Shown here one piece after another: positions 54,011 through 63,074 of a stretch of 64,000 nt of DNA (its first letter is position 1; each line of letters starts with the position of its first letter). The position numbers and the translations under genes are program-made. This DNA comes from Aeriscardovia aeriphila (GTDB lineage: Bacteria > Actinomycetota > Actinomycetes > Actinomycetales > Bifidobacteriaceae), in NCBI RefSeq assembly GCF_002259595.1, contig NZ_MWWU01000002.1:744001-808000 (forward strand), given 5' to 3'. The notes under the pieces are model-generated. The model saw only the letters and a program-made list of their open reading frames with translations, searched no databases and was not told the DNA's origin.

Positions 54011-56071
54011 ATGACTACATTAGATGCACCACAGAGCTCTACAGCTCCAATCCGTCCGCAGGATGACTTCTTCTATGCCATCAATGGCGAATGGATTAAG
54101 AATTATGAACTGCCAGCTGATAAGGCCGGTTACGGTTCCTTCAACAAGCTTGCCGATGATGCAGAAGAACAGCTGCGCGACATCGTTGAGGACCCCAACT
54201 CCACCTCCCCTCTTTCCAAGATCGTCTACAACCTGTTCATGGACACTGAACGCTTGGAAAAGGATGGTAATCAGCCTGTTCAGGCTTACCTCAAGCGCTT
54301 CTTGGACGTGACCAGCAAGGATGAGCTGCTCGCAACCCTGGGTGAGCTTGACCCTGTCGGTGGCCCAGCATTCTTCTCTATCGATGTGGATGCGGACCCA
54401 GGTAACCCAGAGATGAATAAGATGTTCATCGCTCAAGGTGGTTTGGGCCTTCCAGATGAGTCTTATTACCGCGAAGATCAGCATGCCCCTATTCGTGAAG
54501 CTTATGTTGCTATGCTCACTCGTCTCTTCCTGCTGGGCCAGGTGGATAGCGACGAGCAGGCTGCTCATGATCGTGCCGAGAATGTTCTGGCTGTAGAAAC
54601 TGGTATTGCAAGCCATCACTGGGATCAGGTGACTGACCGCGATGACGACAAGACTTTCAACCCCACTACTTTTGCTGATCTCGCTGCTCGCATGCCTCAT
54701 TTTGACCTTGCAGCTTGGGTTGCAGCCTGGCAGAAGGGCTATGATCAGACGCTTTCTGCTGCTGAGCTGCCTGCATCGATGAAGGATGCGATGAGCGAGC
54801 TCATCGTGCGTGAGCCTGACTTCTTCAATGGTTTGGATAGTGAGTGGGAATCTCGTAGTGTTGAGGATTTGAAGAACTGGGCTCTCGCTCATGTTCTCAT
54901 TGGTTCGGCAAGCTATTTGAATAATGATTTCCAGCAGGCAAGCTTTGACTTCTATGGCAAGATTCTCAACGGTACGACGAAGATGAGGGACCGTTGGAAG
55001 CGTGCAGTCTCGCTCGTTGACACTGTCACTGGTGAGGAGATTGGCCAGGAGTATGTGAAACGCCACTTCCCTGCTTCTTCCAAGCAGCGTATGGAAAAGC
55101 TTGTTCAGGGTTTGATCGAGGCGTACCACGTTTCTATCACCAACTCGACGTGGTTGAGTGAAGAGACAAAGAAGAAGGCTTTGGAGAAGCTCTCCAAGTT
55201 CCGCCCAATGATCGGCTACACCAAGCATTGGCGTGATTACACTGCTCTGCACCTGGATTCGAGCCTGAGCTTGCTGGAGAATATGCATCGTGCTGACGCT
55301 TTCGGCGCAGGCATTGAGGTGAGCAAGGCTGGTAAGGCTGTGGACCCAGAAGAGTGGTTCATGACTCCTCAGACGGTGAACGCTTACTACGCTCCAAACA
55401 TGAACGTCATCGTGTTCCCTGCCGCCATTTTGCAGCCACCATTCTTCGACCCTGAAGCGGACGATGCTACCAACTTCGGTGGTATTGGTGCAGTGATCGG
55501 CCACGAAATCGGCCACGGTTTCGACGATCAGGGTTCCAAGTATGACGGCGATGGTCGCATGCATAATTGGTGGACCGCTGAGGACCGTGAGAACTTCGAG
55601 AAGCTTACTCACGCGCTCATCGCTCAGTACGACCAGTTCGTTCCTCGTCAGCTCGAAGAGAAGTACGAGGCTGAAGGCAAGAAGGATCAAGCTCCTCACG
55701 TCAAGGGTGCTTTGACCATTGGCGAGAATATTGGTGACCTTTCTGGTGTGAATATTGCACTGAAGGCTTATGTTCTCAGCCTTGGTCTTCCTGCAAACAA
55801 TGAGGAAGAGTTGGAGGCTGGTTTGGCTCAGGCTCCGGTGATTGATGGTAAGAGCGCAGCTGAGCGCTTCTTCCTCAACTATGCGGAGATCTGGCGTGGT
55901 GTCAGGCGTGATGAGATTGCTGAACAGCTGCTCATCATCGACCCTCACTCCCCAGCTGAGTTCCGTGTGAACGGCATTGTCAGCAACGTGGATGCGTTCT
56001 ATTCCACCTTCCATGTTGAGCCTGGCGATGGCATGTGGATTGATCCAGATAAGCGTGTTCGCATCTGGTAA
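54011..56071 (+). CDS. pepO: M13-family endopeptidase (PepO/neprilysin-like)
   Basis: 686 residues without signal peptide. Cytoplasmic oligoendopeptidase. The zinc site is VIGHEIGHGFDDQGSKYD (HExxH about 498) and the distal Glu lies in GENIGDLSGVNIAL (ENxxD about 575). N-terminal region SFNKLADDAEEQLRDIV and the YYAPNMNVIVFPAAILQPPFF block before the zinc helix are M13-typical. The family prefers peptides up to about 40 residues. ATG 54011 follows AGAAGG. It ends before a terminator shared with ssb. Confidence 0.98.
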   Translation: MTTLDAPQSSTAPIRPQDDFFYAINGEWIKNYELPADKAGYGSFNKLADDAEEQLRDIVEDPNSTSPLSKIVYNLFMDTERLEKDGNQPVQAYLKRFLDVTSKDELLATLGELDPVGGPAFFSIDVDADPGNPEMNKMFIAQGGLGLPDESYYREDQHAPIREAYVAMLTRLFLLGQVDSDEQAAHDRAENVLAVETGIASHHWDQVTDRDDDKTFNPTTFADLAARMPHFDLAAWVAAWQKGYDQTLSAAELPASMKDAMSELIVREPDFFNGLDSEWESRSVEDLKNWALAHVLIGSASYLNNDFQQASFDFYGKILNGTTKMRDRWKRAVSLVDTVTGEEIGQEYVKRHFPASSKQRMEKLVQGLIEAYHVSITNSTWLSEETKKKALEKLSKFRPMIGYTKHWRDYTALHLDSSLSLLENMHRADAFGAGIEVSKAGKAVDPEEWFMTPQTVNAYYAPNMNVIVFPAAILQPPFFDPEADDATNFGGIGAVIGHEIGHGFDDQGSKYDGDGRMHNWWTAEDRENFEKLTHALIAQYDQFVPRQLEEKYEAEGKKDQAPHVKGALTIGENIGDLSGVNIALKAYVLSLGLPANNEEELEAGLAQAPVIDGKSAAERFFLNYAEIWRGVRRDEIAEQLLIIDPHSPAEFRVNGIVSNVDAFYSTFHVEPGDGMWIDPDKRVRIW

Positions 56072-56147
56072 TTCACCCACCTGCGCTGGCACAATGCAGC
56101 GTGAAAATCTCCATCCCCGTGTGATGGGTATAACTCACAGATGAAAT

Positions 56148-56182
56148 GAAAGGCCGAGAGCATACAGCTCCCGGCCTTTTTG
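56148..56182 (+). terminator. Terminator of pepO (probably bidirectional)
   Basis: AAAGGCCG-GAGC pairs with GCTC-CGGCCTTT, with one mismatch each side of the stem, and ends in TTTTT. It lies between the convergent pepO and ssb genes, with A-rich flank on the other side. Confidence 0.85.
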
Positions 56183-56218
56183 TGAGGAAGTATGAAAGAG
56201 AGGGTTTAGTTCATAGGC

Positions 56219-56842
56219 TCACATCGCTTCCGCGCCGACGAGAAAATCAGCATCAACGCTGTTCTTCTCCTCGTTTGCTGTATTCTCGTCGCTACCACCA
56301 TCAGCATTGATTTCCTGGCTCGTGGTGTATTCGTCGAGCAGTTCAGCAGCATCCTCAGGGCAAGTGTCCTGTGTAATGTTGACACCTGATTGAGCCTTGC
56401 TGTCAGTAGTAGAAACAGGAGCTGTCAGCTGGTCGATACTCAGGTAGGACTTTGTTGTTGCATTTTGTGTCTTGCGTAAGCGTCGATAGGTTGAAGTCCC
56501 AAAGAGCAAGTCATGGCCCATGGATTGAGCTTTGAGCACGAGCAGGGAATGCTTATCGTCTCCTTCTCCCCATTCATCGGTTTCGAGGTAGCCACTGACT
56601 AACACGGAGTCACCTTTACGAATAGAGCCGGCTACATTTTGCGCGAGAACTCCGTAGCAGTGGACGGGAAGCCACGTAGATGGGCGCGCCTTCCACTGTT
56701 GTGAAGCAGCATCCCAATAGCTTCGTGATGCTCCTAACCTGAAGGAGCAGCCGCTCGATTGGCCGGTACGCGAATGTACTGCGAAGAGCTTCGGGTCAGT
56801 TCCTACAAATCCGCGCATGATGATGGATGGTGTGGTAGCCAT
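56219..56842 (-). CDS. ssb: Single-stranded DNA-binding protein, paralogue type
   Basis: 207 residues. One OB fold in residues 5-115 (SIIMRGFVGTDPKLFAVHSRTGQSSGCSFRLGAS; WLPVHCYGVLAQNVAGSIRKGDSVLVSGYLETDEW). The C-terminal 85 residues are acidic and Asn/Ser-rich but do not end in the usual DDDIPF-type tip (they end in DFLVGAEAM), so it is not the main replicative SSB; paralogues of this kind act in competence, recombination or sporulation in other Gram-positives. Start ATG 56842 behind AAAGGAA. Confidence 0.88.
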   Translation of the reverse strand: MATTPSIIMRGFVGTDPKLFAVHSRTGQSSGCSFRLGASRSYWDAASQQWKARPSTWLPVHCYGVLAQNVAGSIRKGDSVLVSGYLETDEWGEGDDKHSLLVLKAQSMGHDLLFGTSTYRRLRKTQNATTKSYLSIDQLTAPVSTTDSKAQSGVNITQDTCPEDAAELLDEYTTSQEINADGGSDENTANEEKNSVDADFLVGAEAM

Positions 56843-57148
56843 TGCGCATTCCTTTCTCAGAGGGTTTCAGCACACTGCGTGTCAGTACACTGCGTGCTGC
56901 CAGGAGCACTTCAGAGGTAAAGAACATCAGCCGCAAAGAATCATTCGCGTTGCTGCTTGCCGTTCTCACTGGTGAAGCGTTCTGAGATGAGTGTCGCAGG
57001 ATAGGCAAGAGTGAACAGGTAATTTTTGAAAATGTGGATAAAGTGCGACTTGGTTTTCCACAATTTCAGAAAACACTTGACAGTTCCAGTCGTGCCCCGC
57101 GACTCGGCGCGCTTTGAGAAAAATCGGAGCGCTCGCTACTATAAATGC

Positions 57149-57225
57149 GGGGATGTAGCTCAGTTGGTTAGAGCAGCGAACTCATAATTCGTTAGTCCAC
57201 GGTTCAAGTCCGTGCGTCCCCACCA
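57149..57225 (+). tRNA. tRNA-Met (elongator, anticodon CAU)
   Basis: Acceptor GGGGATG pairs with CGTCCCC, D-arm GCTCAGTTGGTTAGAGC, anticodon stem around CTCATAA (CAT), T-arm CACGGTTCAAGTCCGTG, encoded ACCA. The stem lacks the three G-C pairs of initiator tRNA. Confidence 0.93.
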
Positions 57226-57737
57226 CTCACACCGCTCATTCCAACGCATGCGATTGCTCCCACAAGCACACATTCCCTCTTTCGTGCGTCGTCACTCATT
57301 TTCCGCGTTTTTCGACACATTTTGTGAAAATCTCACCACAATAGCGCAGGGTGCGGCATATACTGGGAAACAGTGTTCCGCAGGACTGAGTAATTTCACT
57401 CACGTCCACGGCGCAGCCGGAAAAGGTCTCCAGAACCTCGAAATGCTCGCAGCGCAATGACGCAGCGTGGCAATCTTGGTTCCTACTCCCATTCGGCGGT
57501 TGTACTGCAAACAGTGCTCACGGAGGTTTACCCCGGAAAGGTAAGCCAGAAAGCAGCGCGGCAACGGAAGCACAGTCGCGATCCGCATCCGAGCGAAGGA
57601 CACGCACAGCAGACTGTCTGGAACAGTCACAGTGTTTAAGGATGGTGAGGTATGTGTCAACACGACGTCAAACGAAGCCAAAACCTTCGTTTCGCTGTGC
57701 TTACGCATGCTGCAGCCACCACTAGTCCGAGAATCTG
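57226..57737 (+). promoter_or_regulatory. Gene-free leader with several hairpins before the transporter gene
   Basis: About 500 bp without a convincing gene. Structured elements can be seen: GGTTTACC/GGTAAGCC (8 bp, 57525-57547), GACTGT/ACAGTC (57610-57626) and a C-rich/G-rich alternation in 57440-57500. The whole stretch from 57440 to 57650 looks like a structured 5' leader of the 57738 gene or an independent small RNA. I could not fit it to a riboswitch, SRP, RNase P or 6S consensus. Confidence 0.4.
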
Positions 57738-59174
57738 ATGAGTACTGTTATCACGAAATCAACAATTCCTAGTAACCTCAACCAACCTGCAGCCGCACAC
57801 CGCGTGCGAGTTCAGGAAAGTGTCAGCAAGGACAGCATGGCTACTTCACCAGCTGGCGGGGCAGGCGAAGCCTCATTTGAAAAATCTGAAGGCGCATCAA
57901 CCGACTCTTCCCAACGCCACTTCATTACTCACGATCACGATGGTTTCCATCTCAACTACGCAGCACGCCAGTCTCACCTGCCGCATCGCAGGGAAATTCA
58001 AATGCGCTCCCGTCGCTTCTCCGACCACCTGCGCGAAGAAGGCGTAGCTCGCGCACTGTTCGGCTGGATGCGCAACAACATGTTCCTGAGCATCCTGGTC
58101 ATCGTCGCCGTCGTCACGAGCTTCTTCAACACCCCTCAGTGGAGCTACGTCGACTGGCATATCATCGCCATCATGTTCGAGCTGATGGCAGTGCTCTGCG
58201 CCTTCGAACGGTACGGCGTGTTGCAGTGGTTCTCGATGAAAATTCTCTCCCGCGCCCACAACGAGCGCAGCTTGAGCATCGCCATGAGCCTGGTTGCCTT
58301 GGGCTTGGGCATGTTCGCCACCAACGACGTGACCATCCTGACCATCATCCCGCTGGTGTTGATGATGAAGAAGCGCACAAGTACGCCGATGTACTTGCAG
58401 ATGACGCTGGTCACGATCTGCGCTAACTTGGGCTCTTGCCTCACCCCGTTTGGCAACCCGCACAACCTGTATATTTATACGCATTTCAACATCACGCTGG
58501 CCGAGTTCATGCGCTGGTCGGTACCACTGTTCCTCACCTCTTTAGTGCTCATTTTTGTTACCTTGGCATTCGTTCCCAAGAAGCCGATCGAGATTAGCAA
58601 AGACGACATTCCTCAGCTGGTGATGAAGAAGCGCATCATTCCGTTCGCTTTCCTCGCCGTTGTCGTTTTTGTGAACTTGCGCATCAACGATTGGCGTGCT
58701 GACGTGATCTGCGCCGTCATTGCCCTTGTGGTGACGATGCTCTTCGACCCTCGCGTGCTCTTCCACATCAACTGGAACCTGATTTTCACGCTGTTCTTCA
58801 TCTTCATCGGCATTCAAAACATCGCTCATATGAGCTTCCTGCAGACTGCTTTGACCGCATTGGTGTCCTCGCCAATCGCCACATACATTTCTGCTTTGCT
58901 CATGTCGCAGGTGATCACGAACGTGCCGGTGACGGTGCTGCTGGCCAACTTCATCAATCATGGTTCGGCTGCAGCTCTGTTCTTCGGTGCTGATATCGGC
59001 GGTTTGGGTACCCCGATCGCTTCTTTGGCTAACTTGATTACCATTTCGCTGGCCAACAAGCAGTACCCTGAGGAGTCCAAGCCGTTCTTGCGTCAGTTCT
59101 TGACACTTAACTTTATTGCTCTGGCAATCTTGGGTACGCTTTTTGGCGTGCTTCAGCATGTCGGTTTGGTGTAG
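57738..59174 (+). CDS. ArsB/NhaD-superfamily (IT) ion transporter
   Basis: 478 residues. Residues 1-100 are a hydrophilic Ser/His/Arg leader; then about 10-11 TM helices. IT-superfamily features: MFATNDVTILTIIPLVLMM and TICANLGSCLTPFGNPHNLYIY in the first half, LMSQVITNVPVTVLLANF and IGGLGTPIASLANLITI in the second, i.e. the inverted-repeat re-entrant loops with NPxN- and SxxTxxNVP-like motifs. Likely an anion or Na+/H+ transporter; substrate cannot be read. Terminator follows. The word AGATTATCAG lies 8 bp after the stop. Confidence 0.9.
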   Translation: MSTVITKSTIPSNLNQPAAAHRVRVQESVSKDSMATSPAGGAGEASFEKSEGASTDSSQRHFITHDHDGFHLNYAARQSHLPHRREIQMRSRRFSDHLREEGVARALFGWMRNNMFLSILVIVAVVTSFFNTPQWSYVDWHIIAIMFELMAVLCAFERYGVLQWFSMKILSRAHNERSLSIAMSLVALGLGMFATNDVTILTIIPLVLMMKKRTSTPMYLQMTLVTICANLGSCLTPFGNPHNLYIYTHFNITLAEFMRWSVPLFLTSLVLIFVTLAFVPKKPIEISKDDIPQLVMKKRIIPFAFLAVVVFVNLRINDWRADVICAVIALVVTMLFDPRVLFHINWNLIFTLFFIFIGIQNIAHMSFLQTALTALVSSPIATYISALLMSQVITNVPVTVLLANFINHGSAAALFFGADIGGLGTPIASLANLITISLANKQYPEESKPFLRQFLTLNFIALAILGTLFGVLQHVGLV

Positions 59175-59236
59175 CCCTCAAGATTATCAGTTCGCTTTTC
59201 TCTTGTGCCTCGCATTCGTGAGCGGGCTCATCACAT

Positions 59237-59270
59237 AATGGCTCCGGTTTTCGCCGGAGCCATTTGTTGT
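59237..59270 (+). terminator. Terminator of the transporter gene
   Basis: A perfect 11-bp stem (arms 59237-59247 and 59254-59264), 6-nt loop, followed by TTGTTGTTT. Confidence 0.9.
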
Positions 59271-59384
59271 TTACAGCGGGTGAAGGCTGCACAAGAACTG
59301 TGGCAGCTCGCTGGTAGCTCTCGAGACCAAACCGGATGAGTTCAGCGAGTTCACCAATGCAGCGAGTTCACCAATGCAGCGCGC

Positions 59385-59615
59385 TCAGTTCATCAAGAAG
59401 TCGAGAATATTCATACCGGTATCGGTATTGGCCTTGAACAGCTCCGTGTAGCCGCAGCGCGTGCAGGAAACCGTAATGAAGCGCTTGTTCTGCACGTCAA
59501 AGATCTTCGCAAAGTTACCGCCAGTTGCTTGGAACTGGTCAGAGGTGAAGCTGCAATTGCCGCACTTCGCGCACACGTATTGCATTTGGCCAGGCTGAGT
59601 GTATGGCTGTGTCAT
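59385..59615 (-). CDS. Zinc-ribbon nucleic-acid-binding protein
   Basis: 76 residues. Two Cys pairs: YVCAKCGNCSF and VSCTRCGYTELFK, the YpeQ-like zinc ribbon usually annotated as a predicted nucleic-acid-binding protein. The C-terminus TGMNILDFLMN is also typical. The 3' flank has a 17-bp tandem duplication (GAGTTCACCAATGC units, about 59341-59378) near the stop. No partner genes suggest a pathway. Confidence 0.88.
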   Translation of the reverse strand: MTQPYTQPGQMQYVCAKCGNCSFTSDQFQATGGNFAKIFDVQNKRFITVSCTRCGYTELFKANTDTGMNILDFLMN

Positions 59616-59895
59616 CTTTACTCTTTCTCACAACAATAGAATTTCTTCATTATCGCATGAAATCTCGCACTACGAGTAACCACAAACTGCCAGCTCGTCA
59701 CACCATTGCGCGCGATCAGAGAGGGTTAAAATCATGTGCGCGCCGCGCATAAGCCACCGCACATAACTACCGCTCAGTGAAATTTGGCCGTGTAGAGAGC
59801 CTATGGGATACTAGAAGAGGTGTGCTGGCCGCAAGCGTGACGCATAGGCTAGCAAAATCGCTGGAATTCCAACGTTCCTTAAGGATGGATCAGAC

Positions 59896-61575
59896 TTGGC
59901 TGACATCATTTATCAGATGATCAACGCCCGCAAGGCTTTTGGCGACCGCGTCATTCTCGACGATGTGACCATGAGCTTCCTTCCGGGCGCAAAAATTGGC
60001 GTGGTTGGCCCTAACGGTATGGGTAAATCCACGCTTCTGCGCATTATGGCTGGCTTGGAACCGCTCTCGAACGGTGAAGCACAGCTCGCACAGGGCTACA
60101 CGGTTGGCCTGCTGCAGCAGGATCCGCCGCTGGACGAAAACAAGACGGTGATCGAGAACATCGAATCCGCTGTCGGCGAGATGAAGAAGAAGCTCGACCG
60201 TTACAACGAGATTGCTCTCGAAATGGCTCAGCCAGATGCCGACTATGAGAAGCTCGGCGACGAGATGAGCTCCCTGCAGGCTGAAATTGACGCAGCTGAC
60301 GCATGGGATCTTGATAATCAGCTTGCTCAGGCAATGGACGCCTTGCAGTGCCCACCGCCGGACGCGGATGTGAAGGTGCTCTCTGGTGGTGAACGCCGTC
60401 GTGTAGCACTGTGCAAGATCCTTTTGGAAGCTCCTGACCTGCTTCTGCTCGACGAGCCGACCAACCACTTGGATGCTGAGTCCATTCTGTGGCTTGAAGG
60501 CTTCTTGAAGAACTACAAGGGCACAGTTATCGCCATTACCCACGATCGCTACTTCCTCGACTCTTTGGCAGAGTGGATCTGCGAGGTGGATCGCGGCCAG
60601 CTCTACCCTTACAAGGGCAACTACTCCACGTACCTGGAAACCAAGGCAAAGCGTTTGGAAATTCAGGGACAGAAGGATGCCCGCCTTGCTAAGCGTTTGA
60701 AGAAGGAAATCGAATGGGCTCACTCCTCCGCGAAGGCGCGTCAGGCAAAGTCTCGTGCTCGTCTTCAGCGTTATGAGGAGATGGAAGCTGAAGCTCGTAA
60801 GTTCCAAAAGCCCGATTTTGCTGATATTCACATCCCACCGGGGCCACGTCTGGGCACTCAGGTCCTTGAAGTCGAGCATTTGCACAAGCAGTTCGGCGAC
60901 CGCGTGCTCATCGACGACCTCTCCTTCTCACTTCCACGTAACGGCATTGTCGGCGTGGTTGGCCCGAACGGTGTGGGTAAGTCTACCTTGTTCAAGATGA
61001 TCACTGGCTTGGAGAAGCCAACCAGTGGTGAACTGAACTTGGGTGAAACGGTGTCGATTTCCTATGTTGACCAGAACCGCGCTGGCTTGGACCCGGAAGC
61101 AACCTTATGGCAGGCTGTTTCCCATGGCGACCAGCTCATCACCGTCAACGGCATGGAGATTCCTACTCGCGCTTATGTTGCCAGCTTCGGTTTCAAGGGC
61201 ACAGATCAGCAGAAGCTCGTTCGCGTGCTTTCTGGCGGCGAGCGTAACCGCTTGAACTTGGCTTTGACGCTCAAGGAGGGCGGTAACCTTCTGCTGCTCG
61301 ACGAGCCGACGAACGACTTGGATATTGAAACCCTCGAGTCGCTGGAGAATGCTCTGCTCGACTTCCCTGGTTGCGCAGTGGTAATCTCCCATGACCGTTG
61401 GTTCTTGGACCGTTTGGCTACCCATATTTTGGCGTGGGAAGGCACGGACGATGACCCAGGCAACTGGTTCTGGTATGAGGGCAACTTCCAGGGCTATGAG
61501 GAGAATAAGATTCAGCGTCTCGGCCCGGATGCTGCCAAGCCTCACCGTTTGCATCGCAAGCTGACTCGCGGCTAA
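59896..61575 (+). CDS. ettA: ABC-F translation factor (EttA type)
   Basis: 559 residues from TTG 59896, SD AAGGA at 59881-59885; an ATG within the SD is out of frame. Two ABC cassettes: GPNGMGKSTLL with LSGGERRRVAL and LLLLDEPTNHLD, then GPNGVGKSTLF with LSGGERNRLNL and LLLLDEPTNDLD. No TM domain. The arm and toothbrush-like linker (residues 255-320, KRLKKEIEWAHSSAKARQAKS) mark EttA, which gates ribosomes at the first peptide bond under low energy. Length is as in E. coli EttA (555). Confidence 0.97.
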   Translation: MADIIYQMINARKAFGDRVILDDVTMSFLPGAKIGVVGPNGMGKSTLLRIMAGLEPLSNGEAQLAQGYTVGLLQQDPPLDENKTVIENIESAVGEMKKKLDRYNEIALEMAQPDADYEKLGDEMSSLQAEIDAADAWDLDNQLAQAMDALQCPPPDADVKVLSGGERRRVALCKILLEAPDLLLLDEPTNHLDAESILWLEGFLKNYKGTVIAITHDRYFLDSLAEWICEVDRGQLYPYKGNYSTYLETKAKRLEIQGQKDARLAKRLKKEIEWAHSSAKARQAKSRARLQRYEEMEAEARKFQKPDFADIHIPPGPRLGTQVLEVEHLHKQFGDRVLIDDLSFSLPRNGIVGVVGPNGVGKSTLFKMITGLEKPTSGELNLGETVSISYVDQNRAGLDPEATLWQAVSHGDQLITVNGMEIPTRAYVASFGFKGTDQQKLVRVLSGGERNRLNLALTLKEGGNLLLLDEPTNDLDIETLESLENALLDFPGCAVVISHDRWFLDRLATHILAWEGTDDDPGNWFWYEGNFQGYEENKIQRLGPDAAKPHRLHRKLTRG

Positions 61576-61608
61576 ACGTAGGCTTATCAGGCTTATGAAG
61601 GCGAGAGA

Positions 61609-61637
61609 AACCGGTCAGTTTTCTGGCCGGTTTTTCG
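61609..61637 (+). terminator. Terminator of ettA
   Basis: AACCGGTCAG-TTTT-CTGGCCGGTT (10 bp with one G-T wobble) then TTT. Confidence 0.88.
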
Positions 61638-61659
61638 TATCCGTCGGCGAGCTTGGGCT

Positions 61660-61749
61660 TGTGGCCAGGCTCGAACCTGTGGCCAGGCTTGGGCTGTGGC
61701 ATGGCCCGAGCTTGTGGCCAGGCTTGATCGTCTGGCAAGGCTTGGGCTC
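61660..61749. repeat. Five degenerate 18-bp tandem units
   Basis: Units of the type TGTGGCCAGGCTTGGGCC begin at about 61660, 61678, 61695, 61713 and 61731. They lie wholly in the gap between the ettA terminator and tesB. Confidence 0.8.
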
Positions 61750-61799
61750 GCGAAGGCCGTTTCCCCAAATTTCGTCATGAACGACTAAGGATTATCAGT

Positions 61800-62768
61800 A
61801 TGGGTGAAAAATCACCGTTTGAAAACCTCGTCAACGCTGTTCGCGCCGACGACATCACCGACCAGCGTCACGCAGTAGAAGTGGCGGAAACCATCATCGA
61901 AGAATGTCCTGAAGTGCGTACCTTCAATGCACCGAGCCTCTACTTCCCCACCGGGCGCGTCTACGGTGGCCAGATGGTGGCGCAAGCTCTGATGAGCGCA
62001 GGAATGAGCGTGGAAACGAAGCCTAGCCGACTGCCACACTCTTTCCATGGTTATTTCGTCTCGTCGGGTGATATGAGTAAGCCGATCGACTACCGCGTGG
62101 AAGTGCTGCGCGATGGTCGTAGCTTCTCCGAGCGTTCCATCCGCGCCTATCAGGGTGAGAAAACCCTGCTCACGGCAATTGCGAGCTTCCAGGTTGCTGG
62201 CCAGAAAGGTTTGGCCTTTGCCGATCAGCAGCCCAGCGACGTTCCTGACCCGGAAAGCTTGCCCAGCTCGATTTCACTGATGGAACCCTTCGCCCAGAAG
62301 TCTCCGTTGGCGAATTATTTCGCTAACGAGTCCAGCTGGGATATTCGCCATTGTGAAACCCCTGTTGTTCTGGCTCCGGATACGAGTGAGCAGGGCCGTC
62401 GCGGTGTTCAGATGGTGTGGATGCGAGCGATGAGCGCTGGTATGGATGCTGATGCCCTCGCCCAGGTGAAGAAGGATCAGCTGCTGCAGCGTGCGCTTCT
62501 GGCCACTGGCTGCGACCAGATTATGATGGAGCCTGCTCTTCGTCGTGCAGGTCTGAGCTACTCGATTCCTGGAATGAGTTTCACTTCTCTTGACCATTCG
62601 ATGTGGTGGTACCAGTCAATCGATGTAACCCGTTGGCATCTCTACGTTCAAGATGCTCCTGTCGCCCGTCATTCTCGCGCTTTGTGCCGCGCTCGCGTTT
62701 TCCAAGACGGCAAGCTTCGCGCCGAGATTACCCAGGAAGCCATGATCCGTGTACCGCAAACGCACTGA
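61800..62768 (+). CDS. tesB: Acyl-CoA thioesterase II
   Basis: 322 residues; double hot-dog fold hydrolysing medium/long acyl-CoA. Features: LYFPTGRVYGGQMVAQALMSAG, LPHSFHGYFVSSGD, YRVEVLRDGRSFSERSIRAYQG, and in the second half FTSLDHSMWW and the catalytic-type Asp/Thr/Gln near ATGCDQIMMEPAL. Start ATG 61800; SD AAGG at 61787-61790 and the dispersed GATTATCA word (61790-61797) fills the spacer between SD and start. Followed by a terminator made of the word's variant. Confidence 0.95.
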   Translation: MGEKSPFENLVNAVRADDITDQRHAVEVAETIIEECPEVRTFNAPSLYFPTGRVYGGQMVAQALMSAGMSVETKPSRLPHSFHGYFVSSGDMSKPIDYRVEVLRDGRSFSERSIRAYQGEKTLLTAIASFQVAGQKGLAFADQQPSDVPDPESLPSSISLMEPFAQKSPLANYFANESSWDIRHCETPVVLAPDTSEQGRRGVQMVWMRAMSAGMDADALAQVKKDQLLQRALLATGCDQIMMEPALRRAGLSYSIPGMSFTSLDHSMWWYQSIDVTRWHLYVQDAPVARHSRALCRARVFQDGKLRAEITQEAMIRVPQTH

Positions 62769-62806
62769 GCAGAACCGCTCGTAGAGTAAGTGAACTGAAA
62801 TTTCTT

Positions 62807-62852
62807 GAGATTACCACAGCGCATATTCCCCTGTGGTAATCTCCTTTCTTTA
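62807..62852 (+). terminator. Terminator of tesB built from two copies of a dispersed-word variant
   Basis: GAGATTACCACAG (62807-62819) and its exact reverse complement (62831-62843) form a 13-bp stem with an 11-nt loop, followed by CTTTCTTT. GAGATTACCA is the window-wide GAGATTATCA word with one change, preceded by TTTCTT as in the copies at 3997 and 8349. Confidence 0.9.
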
Positions 62853-63074
62853 TGTTCTCTGGTTGCTGTTGCGAAGTGTTAATCTTCCTGCGTGTTGAGA
62901 ACTACGGTTCCCATAATCAGATCAGCAATAGTTTGCTTATTTGACGTCACCAATGGAAAAAAGAAAAAGAAGTACACGTCTATTATCTCTCCACAGGGTG
63001 CGCTTGAGTAGCGTGCAGCAAGGGATACAACAAGTTGAGGAAGAAGCAGCCAAAACAGCAGAGAGAAAACGCTC

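Noticed and set aside
54020-56092. 690-residue minus-strand frame opposite pepO
   Set aside because: Shadow of the M13 peptidase, whose zinc motifs are intact on the plus strand.
39546-57225. tRNA genes as integration sites of a genomic island
   Set aside because: No direct repeat of either tRNA 3' end was found and no integrase gene is present.
57440-57650. SRP RNA, RNase P RNA or 6S RNA in the leader
   Set aside because: Conserved cores (such as GGAAGGAAGCAGC of SRP) are not matched.
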